Origin: Candidatus Methylophosphatis roskildensis
Lineage (GTDB): Bacteria > Pseudomonadota > Gammaproteobacteria > Burkholderiales > Rhodocyclaceae
DNA length: 64,000 bases
Assembly: GCA_016708905.1 (NCBI GenBank)
Contig: JADJEV010000002.1
Location: 186,001-250,000, forward strand
Direction of reading: 5' to 3'
Shown: one piece after another, positions 51,849-60,210 of the stretch
Numbering within the stretch: the first letter of the stretch is position 1
How the letters are laid out: each line of letters begins with the position of its first letter
Made by a program: the position numbers and the translations under genes
The notes under the pieces: generated by a model
Told to the model about the DNA's origin: nothing
Databases searched by the model: none
Seen by the model: only the letters and a program-made list of their open reading frames with translations

Positions 51849-53009
51849 GTGAACGTCGCGCCGCCCGACCGCTACAGCCGGCATCGCGCGATTGCCGGGT
51901 TCTCGCAGGAGCGTCTGCAGGCCATGCGGGTCGCCGTCTTCGGCGCCGGCGCGATCGGCAACGAGGTGGTGAAGAATCTCTGCCTGCTCGGCATCGGTTC
52001 GATTGACCTGTACGATTTCGATACCGTCGAGTTGCACAATCTGACCCGTTCCATCCTGCTGCGCGAGACCGATGTCGGCAAGCCGAAGGCGGTCGCGGTG
52101 GCGGCGCGCGCCGCGGAGATCGACGGCAACGTCACACTGCGCGCGGTGCCGGGCGACCTGCGCGACACCCTGGGGCCGGCGGCTGCGGCCGGCTACGACG
52201 TTGCGATCGGTGCGCTAGACAATTTCGAGGCGCGTCAGCGGGTCAATCGGCTGTGCCGCTTAGTCGGCCGGCCGTGGGTCAGCGCCGCGATCGATAGCCG
52301 CCATGCCAGCGTCGAGACGTTCCCGTTCGATCGACATGCCGGCGTCGCTTGCTACGAATGCGGCTTGCCGGATTCGGTCTATGCCCGGCTGGCCGAGCGC
52401 CTGTCCTGCGGCGGACTCGCCCGGGCGGCGCGCGCCGAGCGCATCGTGCCGACCACCGCTATCACCGCCAGCCTGGCCGCCGCGCGCGCTGTCCAGCAGG
52501 CGCTCACTCTGCCGCAAACGTCCAGCAGGCGCTGGCTTATCGACAGCGAGAGCGGGTTGGCGAGCGACGCGCTGATTCCCGTGCGAGCAGATTGCCCGGG
52601 ATGTGGCGAGCCGCCAGTGTCCGTTGTCGAAAGGCTGGCTCGCGACGGCGGAATCACCGGTGCGCTGCTGGCCCGCGAGGCCCGGCGGCTGGCCGGCGAA
52701 CTCGCGGACGACGTTCGCGTCGAACTGGCCGAACCGATCGCCCGCGCCGCTGCCTGTACCCGCTGCGGACCGACCGCCGCGACGCGCGCGATCATCGGCA
52801 AGCCGGCGCGCCGGGTAGACCAGACCGCGGTGTTCTGCTTCGGCTGCGGCGGCGAAACCGTCCGCATCGAACTCGCGGACGTTCTCGGGATCGACGAACT
52901 CGAGCGCGATCTCGCAGAATTCGCGATACCGCTCGCGTTTGCGCGCGTCGGTGCCGACCTCCTGGACATGACGCCGGCCCTGCCCGGCAAGGAGATTCAC
53001 CGTGACTGA
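51849..53009 (+). CDS. E1-like ThiF-family ubiquitin-like-activating enzyme
   Basis: E1-like enzymes adenylate the C terminus of a ubiquitin-like protein and often form a thioester with it. The 386-residue product (GTG start) has RYSRHRAIAGF, the Rossmann nucleotide loop GAGAIGNEV at 32-40, YDFDTVELHNLTRS with the conserved Asp/Asn/Arg, and DVAIGALDNFEAR. There are four CxxC pairs (168-171, 249-252, 303-306, 330-333) and a further Cys187, so zinc binding and a catalytic cysteine are likely; which residue is catalytic is unclear. A long C-terminal extension follows the ThiF core. It overlaps the ubiquitin-like gene by eight bases. Confidence 0.92.
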   Translation: MNVAPPDRYSRHRAIAGFSQERLQAMRVAVFGAGAIGNEVVKNLCLLGIGSIDLYDFDTVELHNLTRSILLRETDVGKPKAVAVAARAAEIDGNVTLRAVPGDLRDTLGPAAAAGYDVAIGALDNFEARQRVNRLCRLVGRPWVSAAIDSRHASVETFPFDRHAGVACYECGLPDSVYARLAERLSCGGLARAARAERIVPTTAITASLAAARAVQQALTLPQTSSRRWLIDSESGLASDALIPVRADCPGCGEPPVSVVERLARDGGITGALLAREARRLAGELADDVRVELAEPIARAAACTRCGPTAATRAIIGKPARRVDQTAVFCFGCGGETVRIELADVLGIDELERDLAEFAIPLAFARVGADLLDMTPALPGKEIHRD

Positions 53010-53262
53010 ACGCAAACTCGTCGTCCGCTCCGCCGACCAGACCCGCCGGGCCGATATCGCGCTCGACGAGCAGAGCACCGGGGCCGAGGTGCTGCAGGCG
53101 GCGGTGGACAACTGGGCGCTGCCGGCCGACATGGACTACACGCTGGTCAACACCACCACCGGCCGGGTGCTGACCCCGGCGGTCTCGCTCGGCGGCCAGG
53201 TCAAGGACGGCGACGTGCTCGAGGTGCAGCCGGTGCTTGTGGCCGGGCATCGCCGGCCCTGA
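53002..53262 (+). CDS. Ubiquitin-like protein
   Basis: The 86-residue protein (GTG start) fits a single ubiquitin/YukD-like beta-grasp domain: KLVVRSADQTRRADIALDEQ, STGAEVLQAAVDNWALP and VSLGGQVKDGDVLEVQPVL, which is the typical last loop and strand. The C terminus is LVAGHRRP, without a terminal diglycine. Removal of the last four residues would expose Gly82, a job the JAMM peptidase in the operon could do. It overlaps the E1-like stop upstream and the E2-like start downstream (TGATG), so expression of all three is coupled. Confidence 0.85.
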   Translation: MTERKLVVRSADQTRRADIALDEQSTGAEVLQAAVDNWALPADMDYTLVNTTTGRVLTPAVSLGGQVKDGDVLEVQPVLVAGHRRP

Positions 53263-53852
53263 TGTCGGCTCACCAACTGCGCCGCGCGGCCGACCTCGAG
53301 CGCCTGCGTGCGCTCGAAACGGCGAGCCGCGGCCGGCTGAAGCTGCTGGCCGCCGACGCCGTGCCGGGCCGGCCGATCCGCCTGGAAATGCGCTGTCGCA
53401 CGGCGGCCGACGCGCGCTACCCGGTCAGGGCCGTGGTCGGCGTGAGCCTGCGGATCGACCTGCCGGCGCGTTACCCTTTCGAGCGGCCGGTGGTGACCAT
53501 CGAGTCGCCGATCTTTCACCCGAACGTGTTCGCCAACGGCCTGGTCTGCCAGGGCGAGCGGTGGCTGCCGGCCGAAGGCCTGGATCTGCTGGTCAAGCGG
53601 ATGATCCGGCTGGCGAGCTTCGATCCCGCCCATGTCAATCCGGCATCGCCGGCCAATCGCGCCGCTGCGAGCTGGTATCTGGCGCAGGTCGCCCGCACGC
53701 CCGAGGCATTTCCGACCGACCGCGTCGAATGGGACACCGAGCGCGTGATCCGTCCCTGCCCGGCCTGCGGCAAGTCGCTGCGCCTGCCTGCCGGGCGTCG
53801 CGGCAGCGTCAACTGCCCGTTGTGCGGTAGCGACGTCGAAGTGCAGACCTGA
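53262..53852 (+). CDS. E2-like ubiquitin-conjugating enzyme with C-terminal zinc ribbon
   Basis: The 196-residue protein has a UBC fold with the eukaryotic-type signature: YPFERPVVTIESPIFHPNVF contains the HPN tripeptide (86-88), and GLVCQGERWLP places the catalytic cysteine at Cys96, eight residues after HPN as in true E2 enzymes. The C terminus adds a zinc ribbon, CPAC at 166-169 and CPLC at 185-188. It would receive the ubiquitin-like protein from the E1 and pass it to a target. The start overlaps the preceding stop; the JAMM gene follows after eight bases. Confidence 0.92.
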   Translation: MSAHQLRRAADLERLRALETASRGRLKLLAADAVPGRPIRLEMRCRTAADARYPVRAVVGVSLRIDLPARYPFERPVVTIESPIFHPNVFANGLVCQGERWLPAEGLDLLVKRMIRLASFDPAHVNPASPANRAAASWYLAQVARTPEAFPTDRVEWDTERVIRPCPACGKSLRLPAGRRGSVNCPLCGSDVEVQT

Positions 53853-53860
53853 GCCGAACG

Positions 53861-54397
53861 ATGGCGATCCGCTGGACCAACGCGCCCGCGCCCGATCCTC
53901 TGCCGGTTCTGCCCGGCCGCGATGGCGCGCGCGATGTCTACATCGGACCGGACGTCCTCGCTGAAGTGCTTGCTCACTTGAGTGACCAGCCTGTCGAACA
54001 GGGCGGCCTGCTGATCGGCCGCGCCTGGCTTGGCGGCACGAGCCGTCAGCCGAAAGCGGTCAGCCACGTCAGCGTCGAAAAGGCAGTCCCGGCTGGCGAC
54101 GCCGACGGCACGGCCATCGCACTGCGCATGGAGACCTCGGTATGGTCCGCCGCGCGCGCAGCGCTGCGGCCGGGCCAACTGATCGTCGGCTGGTACCACA
54201 GCCACCCGGGACTGACCGCCTTCTTCAGCGACACCGACCGGCGAACCCAGAAGGCCTTCTTCAACCACGACTACAGCATCGGCTGGGTGATCGATCCGTG
54301 GACCGGCGACGAAGCCTTGTTCATCGGCCCCGACTGTGAGCCGATCGGGCGGGGGCCACAGGCAGTCGCGACAGCGCAGCCCGGAAATGCCGACTGA
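53861..54397 (+). CDS. JAMM/MPN metallopeptidase (deubiquitinase-like)
   Basis: The 178-residue protein is a Mov34/MPN JAB-type zinc protease. Ligands and catalytic residues are visible as Glu46 (VEQGGLLIG) and the motif HSHPGLTAFFSDTD with His113, His115, Ser123 and Asp126. It could trim the HRRP tail from the ubiquitin-like protein, reverse conjugation, or both. It is the last gene of the operon; the convergent gltA stop is 24 bases away, so no further partner can lie on this side. Confidence 0.93.
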   Translation: MAIRWTNAPAPDPLPVLPGRDGARDVYIGPDVLAEVLAHLSDQPVEQGGLLIGRAWLGGTSRQPKAVSHVSVEKAVPAGDADGTAIALRMETSVWSAARAALRPGQLIVGWYHSHPGLTAFFSDTDRRTQKAFFNHDYSIGWVIDPWTGDEALFIGPDCEPIGRGPQAVATAQPGNAD

Positions 54398-54421
54398 CCG
54401 GACATCGCCGCGCGCTACCGG

Positions 54422-55717
54422 TCATGCGGCCGCGCCCGCCGATCCGTACTCGCGGTGGGGCGGGCCGACATAGAGCTGGCGGGGTCTGGCGATTCGCTGC
54501 GAGGGATCGGCTTTCATTTCCAGCCAGTGGGCAACCCAGCCCGCCGTTCGCCCGATGGCGAACATGACCGTGAACATGTTGACCGGAATGCCGAGCGCCT
54601 TATAGATGATGCCCGAGTAGAAATCCACGTTCGGATAGAGCTTCCTCTCGATGAAATACTCGTCCTGCAACGCGACCTCCTCCAGGGCGAGCGCCAGGTC
54701 GTACAGCCGATCCTTGCCGGCCAGTTTTTCCAGCACCGCATGGCAGGCCTTGCGGATGATGGTGGCACGGGGGTCGAAGTTCTTGTACACGCGATGGCCG
54801 AAACCCATCAGCCGGAAGGTATCGTTCTTGTCCTTGGCACGGGCGATGAACTCGGGAATCCGGTCGACGTCGCCGATCTCGGCAAGCATCTGCAGCACCG
54901 CCTCGTTGGCGCCGCCGTGCGCCGGGCCCCACAAGGCCGCGATGCCCGCCGCGATGCAGGCATAGGGGTTGGCGCCGGTGCTGCTGGCCAGGCGGACCGT
55001 GGAAGTGCTGGCGTTCTGTTCATGATCGGCATGCAGAATGAACAGCAGGTTCAAGACCTTGGCTGCCAATGGGTCGATGTAATGGTTCCGTCCGGGCACC
55101 GAGAACATCATGTTGAGGAAGTTCTCGCAATAGCTTTGGTCGTCTCGCGGATAGACGAACGGCATGCCGGTGGAGTGGCGGTAGCAGGCTGCTGCAATCG
55201 TCGGCACCTTGGCCAGCAGACGCATGGCCGACATGCGCCGATCCTCGGGGCAATTCATGTTGAGTTCGCTATGGTAGAAGGCCGACAGCGAACCGACCAC
55301 GCCCACCATCATCGCCATCGGATGGGCGTCGTAGTGGAAGCCGCTGAAGAAGTGTCGCAGCGCCTCATGAATATTGGCGTGACGCCCGATCTCGCCGGCG
55401 AATTCATGCAGTTGGGCACGAGCCGGCAATTCTCCGTTCAGCAGCAGGTAGGCGACTTCGAGGAAGGTGCTGCGCTCGGCCAGTTGTTCGATCGGGTATC
55501 CGCGATAGAGCAGGATGCCGGCGTCGCCATCGATGAAGGTGATTGCGCTCTTGCAACTGGCGGTCGAGACGAACCCCGGATCGTAGCTCAGATAGCCAAG
55601 CTCCGAGTTGAGTGCGCTGATATCGACTGTCGCCTCCCCCATCGTGCCTTCGAGGATTGGAAACTCGGCCCTCTTTCCGTGGCGATCGTCGGTGACGGTA
55701 ATCGTATCTGATGACAT
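54422..55717 (-). CDS. gltA: Citrate synthase
   Basis: Citrate synthase condenses oxaloacetate and acetyl-CoA at the entry of the TCA cycle. The 431-residue product is of the type II, hexameric, NADH-sensitive kind by length. It has GPAHGGANEAVL with the catalytic His, GFGHRVYKNFDPR, and NVDFYSG with the catalytic Asp. I chose the ATG at 55717 (MSSDTITVTDD), because AAAGGAA precedes it by seven bases. It converges on the ubiquitin-like operon. Confidence 0.97.
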   Translation of the reverse strand: MSSDTITVTDDRHGKRAEFPILEGTMGEATVDISALNSELGYLSYDPGFVSTASCKSAITFIDGDAGILLYRGYPIEQLAERSTFLEVAYLLLNGELPARAQLHEFAGEIGRHANIHEALRHFFSGFHYDAHPMAMMVGVVGSLSAFYHSELNMNCPEDRRMSAMRLLAKVPTIAAACYRHSTGMPFVYPRDDQSYCENFLNMMFSVPGRNHYIDPLAAKVLNLLFILHADHEQNASTSTVRLASSTGANPYACIAAGIAALWGPAHGGANEAVLQMLAEIGDVDRIPEFIARAKDKNDTFRLMGFGHRVYKNFDPRATIIRKACHAVLEKLAGKDRLYDLALALEEVALQDEYFIERKLYPNVDFYSGIIYKALGIPVNMFTVMFAIGRTAGWVAHWLEMKADPSQRIARPRQLYVGPPHREYGSAGAAA

Positions 55718-56275
55718 GAACATTTCCTTTGGATTAGCACGCTGGTTGCCGGGTCGAGGCACTCATGCAGGTCGGGGAACGGGACGTTCTGCATGCCGGG
55801 TTCGTCGGCACGCCCGATGGTGGTGCAGGAGAGGCTGACGACACCGTTCGTGCGTGTCGCGTTAGCATCATCCATGCCCAAGCCGGATCCGCTGGAAAAC
55901 CGGGCCGACACGGCGCGATGGAGAAAACGAGGCAGTGCGGTCGGGGGACTCACCGCGCCATCGTGGTGCAGAAAGCCGTCCCGGTTACGCGATATGCGCC
56001 AATCTTGGGCTCCCCCGGGGAAGGCAGGGCGCCTTCTGGCCGGGCCCGTTTCGGGCGGGCGTTTGGAAACTCAGGGCAACCCGGGTCGAGCAGGCGAATG
56101 GACGTGAGGACTTTCGACGGGCGCGTCGAGCGACCCGCCGGCTTTGCCCGGTTGAGAACCCGCGCCGCGCAGCAAAAGGACGGGCCACTGTCAGCCCGTC
56201 CGCTGGCTCACGCCGGGCTCGACGCGAACACTGCCCGCCCCGGCGGGCCGACAGTGCCGCCGATTCAGCCGATCG
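55718..56275. other. Intergenic region between gltA and fba
   Basis: The 558 bases between the gltA start and the fba stop hold no supported gene. GC-rich palindromic patches occur (for example GGGCTCCCCCGGGGAAGG near 56008), and a terminator for fba lies at 56174-56201. The gltA promoter must lie near 55720-55900. Confidence 0.5.
56174..56201 (-). terminator. Rho-independent terminator after fba
   Basis: On the minus strand the stem GGACGGGC / GCCCGTCC (8-base loop TGACAGTG) is followed by TTTTGCT. It lies 75 bases beyond the fba stop. Confidence 0.7.
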
Positions 56276-57349
56276 TCAGGCCAGGGTGCCGACGTTGTTC
56301 AGGTCGGCAAACGCCTGCTTGAGCCGCTCGCGAAAAGTGTCTTCACCCTTGCGCATCCAGGCCCGCGGATCGTAGTACTTCTTGTTCGGCTTCTCGTCGC
56401 CTTCGGGGTTGCCGATCTGGCCCTGGAGGTAGCCTTCGTTCTTCTTGTAGAAGCCTCTCACGCCGTCCCAGAACGCCCACTGCAGGTCGGTGTCGATGTT
56501 CATCTTGATCACGCCGTAGGAGATCGCCTCGCGGATCTCTTCGAGCGTCGATCCCGAGCCGCCGTGGAAGACGAAATCGACCGGGAGTTTCTCGGTGTTG
56601 AATTTCTTCTGCACGTAGTCCTGCGAGTTCTTCAGGATGATCGGCTGCAGCTTCACGTTGCCCGGCTTGTACACGCCATGCACGTTGCCGAACGCGGCAG
56701 CCACGGTGAAGCGATCGCTCACCTTGGAGAGCTCTCCGTAGGCCAGCGCCACGTCTTCGGGCTGGGTATAGAGCTTGGAACTATCCACGCCGGTATTGTC
56801 CACGCCGTCTTCCTCGCCACCGGTGACGCCAAGTTCGATCTCGAGCGTCATACCCATCTTGCTCATCCGTTCCAGATAGCGCTTGCAGATCTCGATGTTC
56901 TCCTGCAGCGGCTCTTCCGACAGATCGAGCATGTGCGAGCTGTAGAGCGGCTTGCCATGCACCTTGAAATACTTCTCGCCGGCGTCGAGCAGCCCATCGA
57001 TCCACGGCAGCAGTTTCTTGGCCGCGTGGTCGGTATGCAGAATGATCGTCGCGCCGTAGAGTTCGGCCATCTGGTGGATATGGTTGGCACCCGAGATCGC
57101 GCCGGCGATGCAGGCGCGCTGGCTGGCATTGTCCATGCCCTTGCCGGCAAAGAACTGTGCGCCCCCGTTCGAGAACTGGATGATCGCCGGAGAATTCAGC
57201 TCCTTGGCGGCTTCCATGACTGCATTCACAGTGCTGGTGTTGATGACGTTCACCGCCGGCAGGGCGAACTTCTTTGCCTTGGCCAAAGCGAAGACAGCCT
57301 GGCAAGCGTCGCCGGTCGCAACGCCTGCATTGATCTTGCTCGCACTCAT
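56276..57349 (-). CDS. fba: Class II fructose-bisphosphate aldolase
   Basis: The zinc-dependent aldolase splits fructose 1,6-bisphosphate in glycolysis and runs in reverse in gluconeogenesis. The 357-residue product is of the E. coli FbaA subclass. It has IILHTDHAAKKLLPW with zinc-binding histidine and aspartate, GVTGGEEDGVDN, FGNVHGVYKPGNV and VFHGGSGSTLEEI. A GGAG site precedes the ATG at 57349 by eight bases. The gene is intact and stands alone. Confidence 0.97.
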   Translation of the reverse strand: MSASKINAGVATGDACQAVFALAKAKKFALPAVNVINTSTVNAVMEAAKELNSPAIIQFSNGGAQFFAGKGMDNASQRACIAGAISGANHIHQMAELYGATIILHTDHAAKKLLPWIDGLLDAGEKYFKVHGKPLYSSHMLDLSEEPLQENIEICKRYLERMSKMGMTLEIELGVTGGEEDGVDNTGVDSSKLYTQPEDVALAYGELSKVSDRFTVAAAFGNVHGVYKPGNVKLQPIILKNSQDYVQKKFNTEKLPVDFVFHGGSGSTLEEIREAISYGVIKMNIDTDLQWAFWDGVRGFYKKNEGYLQGQIGNPEGDEKPNKKYYDPRAWMRKGEDTFRERLKQAFADLNNVGTLA

Positions 57350-57794
57350 GATTGCTTCTCCAGATTCGGTTGATGGTGGTTGATTGTAACGCCACAGGAA
57401 CTACGGGAGAACGGACGCGGCTTGTTCGTGAAAGCCGGCAGCACGACCGTGGGATCCTCATCGGGTCTTGCGCGAGTGGAACTGCAACCCTCGCTCAACC
57501 ATCCGCTCTTCAAGCACGCGAAGCGCGCGCTCCGCATTGTCCCGTTCCGCCGCTAGACTAGGCGCTGACGTCGAGGCCTGTCAACTCGACCTCGAACCGA
57601 GTCCGGCTGCATGATGCGGGACGAGCAGAACGGCTGCGTCTGGCCTGTCCCGCGTGAAAGGCGAAAGAAAATCTGATCCGATGCCAGGCGCGGTCGGAGC
57701 ATCGGAGCCTGCGTCAAGCGGTCGGCTCGTGAAAGATCCTGACTCGCAGCCTGGCGGACCTTATTTGTGAGTGCGAACAGAGCCCGACAGGCTG
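57350..57794. other. Intergenic region upstream of fba
   Basis: The 445 bases contain the fba ribosome site and presumably its promoter. Frames across 57400-57740 lack recognisable motifs or good ribosome sites. The right end (from 57744) is the CTAG-ended palindrome copy 2. Confidence 0.45.
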
Positions 57795-57798
57795 CTAG
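57744..57798. repeat. CTAG-ended palindrome, copy 2
   Basis: Left arm CGCAGCCTGGCGGACC and right arm GAGCCCGACAGGCTGCTAGG pair imperfectly around a GTGAGTGCG-type loop. The right-hand CTAG gives the stop codon of the minus-strand membrane-protein gene. The left arm is decayed and has lost its CTAG. Confidence 0.75.
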
Positions 57799-58187
57799 GC
57801 TCCGGCACTCGATTTGCGGAGCCTGAAGAAGGAGACAAGGAACAGGAAACCAAGGGTCAGATCGATCGCGGCGAAGAGACCAACCGAAACCGGCGCACGT
57901 GACGGAGCCAGAAGTGCGAAGCTCGAGGTCGCGAACAAGAACTTTTCTGCGACAGCAGCCAGCATGATTGGCCGAAGACGGCCTGGTTCTCTGAATATGA
58001 GCAGGAACGCAAACTGCCACGCCAAGGCCACACCGATGAACCCGTAAAAGTGCTCCGGGTGAGTTATGGGCGGCGGGAAATCACGTCCTATGGTGCCCTC
58101 GAGGAAATACTGAGGCGCAAGTACAACGAGGCCGTAGACGCCGGCCCAAAAGAAGACGCGCTTGGCAAAGGTTTCGCCTGGAATCAT
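57795..58187 (-). CDS. Hypothetical membrane protein, four predicted helices
   Basis: The 130-residue protein has hydrophobic segments near 10-28, 45-65, 72-92 and 100-120. It contains PPITHPEHFYGFIGVALAWQ, a pattern I recall from uncharacterised proteins of Gram-negative bacteria. No enzyme motif is seen. The stop codon is inside the right arm of the palindrome, so the last residues (KSSAGA) may have been changed by its insertion. Confidence 0.65.
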   Translation of the reverse strand: MIPGETFAKRVFFWAGVYGLVVLAPQYFLEGTIGRDFPPPITHPEHFYGFIGVALAWQFAFLLIFREPGRLRPIMLAAVAEKFLFATSSFALLAPSRAPVSVGLFAAIDLTLGFLFLVSFFRLRKSSAGA

Positions 58188-58296
58188 GGGATCGAACTCG
58201 CCATGTGGCTCATCAGCCGGCGGGGCAGTGTGCGAGTCCGCGCGCCCGGGGCTTGAATGCCGCCCCGCCGAAGGCTGTCGCCCGGAACCAAGGGCA

Positions 58297-58350
58297 AGCA
58301 GCCTGCCTGGATTTGTTCGTGGGTGCGAACGAAATCCGACAGGCTGCTAG
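58297..58350. repeat. CTAG-ended palindrome, copy 3
   Basis: Left arm AGCAGCCTGCCTGGATTTGT and right arm CGAAATCCGACAGGCTGCTAG pair around GTGGGTG. As in copies 1 and 2 the right-hand CTAG supplies the stop of a minus-strand gene (the monooxygenase gene). The left arm has lost its CTAG. Confidence 0.8.
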
Positions 58351-58691
58351 CCATGGATGTCGCGACTGTCGGCGGGCGCCTCGCCGCGGTCCTTCAATCC
58401 GTAGTCTCGCACTACGGATGCAACTCGCAAGCGATAGTTGGCGAATACACCGCCGCGCCCCAGGGCCTGAGCGCCGCGATGTCCCGCCAGATTTCGCCAT
58501 GCGCGAACTGCCGCTTCATCACGCCAGAACGACAATGAAAGGTATTTGCCCTTGGTGATCAGGCTCTCGAAACGCTCGACCGATATGAACCCGTCAACCC
58601 TCTCCAGATCGGCCTTCAGAGATGCTGCCACGTCGAAGTATTCGCCGGCCCGCCCTTCGGCCGGCCAGACTTCAAAAATCACTGCGATCAC
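58347..58691 (-). CDS. Antibiotic biosynthesis monooxygenase (ABM) family protein
   Basis: The 114-residue protein is a small ferredoxin-like ABM domain: AVIFEVWPAEGRAGEYFDVA, DGFISVERFESL and YLSLSFWRDEAAVRAWRN. ABM proteins include quinone-forming monooxygenases and haem-degrading enzymes; most are uncharacterised. I chose the GTG at 58691, with GGAGG five bases upstream; a TTG at 58703 overlaps that site. The stop lies in the palindrome's CTAG. Confidence 0.85.
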   Translation of the reverse strand: MIAVIFEVWPAEGRAGEYFDVAASLKADLERVDGFISVERFESLITKGKYLSLSFWRDEAAVRAWRNLAGHRGAQALGRGGVFANYRLRVASVVRDYGLKDRGEAPADSRDIHG

Positions 58692-58944
58692 GATTACCTC
58701 CAATCGGATGTCGTGAAGCTAAGGTTCGAGCCAGGAGGCGGCCCGCTTGCGGAATGCCTGGTCGATCGAGTGGTTACGCGCACCTCAGCGAGGTGGCGAA
58801 ACCTGGCGCGCGGTGCATTCCGCAGGCTGGATTGGTGTGGCGTCTTCCATGCTATTTTGGTTTTCTGCAGGGCGCAATTTCGCCCTCTTGGGGCGAGCGG
58901 TTGAACAGGGGCGTCGAACGATTTCTCTGTGGATGGAACATGAT

Positions 58945-60032
58945 CTACACCGATAACCTCTCTACGGCCTCTTCATTCCAATCCACTCCGCTGCCCGATA
59001 CTTCGCCGACAACCGCCATTCCACCTGCTATCTGTAGTGGCTCACGGATCACGGGGTTCCACCAATCGGCGTACTCGAGCCAGTGTGCGGTTGGCGTCAC
59101 GCACATCAACTGCGCGCTGTTTCTGGCCACAGGTGGTTGGACAGGCGAATGCCTCTCGTCTGGGCGAGTGCCGCCGAGCGCAGCCAGCCGGTTACGCCGC
59201 CGATTTTCATCACATCCGGCATCACGTAATCCGACGCTTGGGCGTCGATGGCGTGCTGCATATCCAGGGATCCCCACCAGTTTTCTCCACACTGTATGGG
59301 TGTCTTTGCCTCGCGCGCGATCATCGCGTGTCCGGCGTAATCATGGGCGAGCGTTGGCTCCTCGACCCAGGTGAGATCCTCGTCATCCAGCACGCGAAGT
59401 CGCTGCACGGCCTCGACCGGGGTGAGGCACTGGTTGTAGTCGACCATGATCGACATGCTACCGCCTGCCGCGCTACGAATGGCGCGAATGACCGCAACGT
59501 CTTCCTGAACCGTGGGATAACCTATCTTCGCCTTTACGCCTGTGAACCCGCGCTTCGCCCAGTCTTCGGCAACCCTCGCCGAGCCCTCGACGCCGTCATA
59601 CCCTATTGCACCGTAGGCAGGGATCGGTTTCTCGACGCCACCGAGCAAACGGATCAAGGATGTAGCGTGACGGCGCGCAAGTGCATCCCAAAGCGCCATG
59701 TCGATTGCAGAAAGCGCGATACCCACCAGACCCTGGGTGCCAAGCAGGCGAAAGCGCCTGGCGAGCTTTTGCTCTGTTTCTGCCGGAGCGAGCCGATCGC
59801 CCTTCACCAATCCCTCGAAGTTCCGTATGAGATCGGCGGTAGGCTTGAGTGCGGCGGGCGTATAGGTGAACACGACGCTGTGGCCAACCGTTCCGTCGTC
59901 GAATACGGCATCGGTCAGAACCAGCGGTGATTCAGAGACGATGCCGCTGGCAGTCTGATGTGGGTGTTGCATTGGCACGCGCACTGTGCGCACCCGCAAG
60001 GCTTGTAGCGCCGGCATCGGCACTTGTGCCAT
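58945..60032 (-). pseudogene. Mandelate racemase/muconate lactonizing enzyme family protein, frameshifted
   Basis: The enolase-superfamily protein reads from ATG 60032 with GIALSAIDMALWDALARRH, the KxK pair in FTGVKAKIGYP, IMVDYNQ, WVEEP and QCGENWWG (acid/base lysine and metal ligands). Near 59118 the frame shifts after SNHLWPE; the last ~55 residues, SAQLMCVTPTAHWLEYADWW and GEVSGSGVDWNEEAVERL, are in another frame. One missing base explains it. Without the C-terminal part the barrel is incomplete, so activity is doubtful. The substrate is unknown. Confidence 0.82.
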
Positions 60033-60210
60033 CACACTGCCCTCCCTTGATTCGCCCAACGAATCGCTACGCGACATATTCGCCAGTCGCCTTGTTCTGC
60101 GCATCGGAAATCTGCATCGAAAGTCTCCAAGCGGTCTGCCGTTGGACATGAGCGGCCGGATACGGATTGGCCCGCGAGGCGGAAAGTTTGGGCGTCGTCT
60201 TCGTAGGCGC

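Noticed and set aside
54455..55711. Plus-strand reading frame (418 codons) opposite gltA
   Set aside because: Antisense shadow of citrate synthase without motifs.
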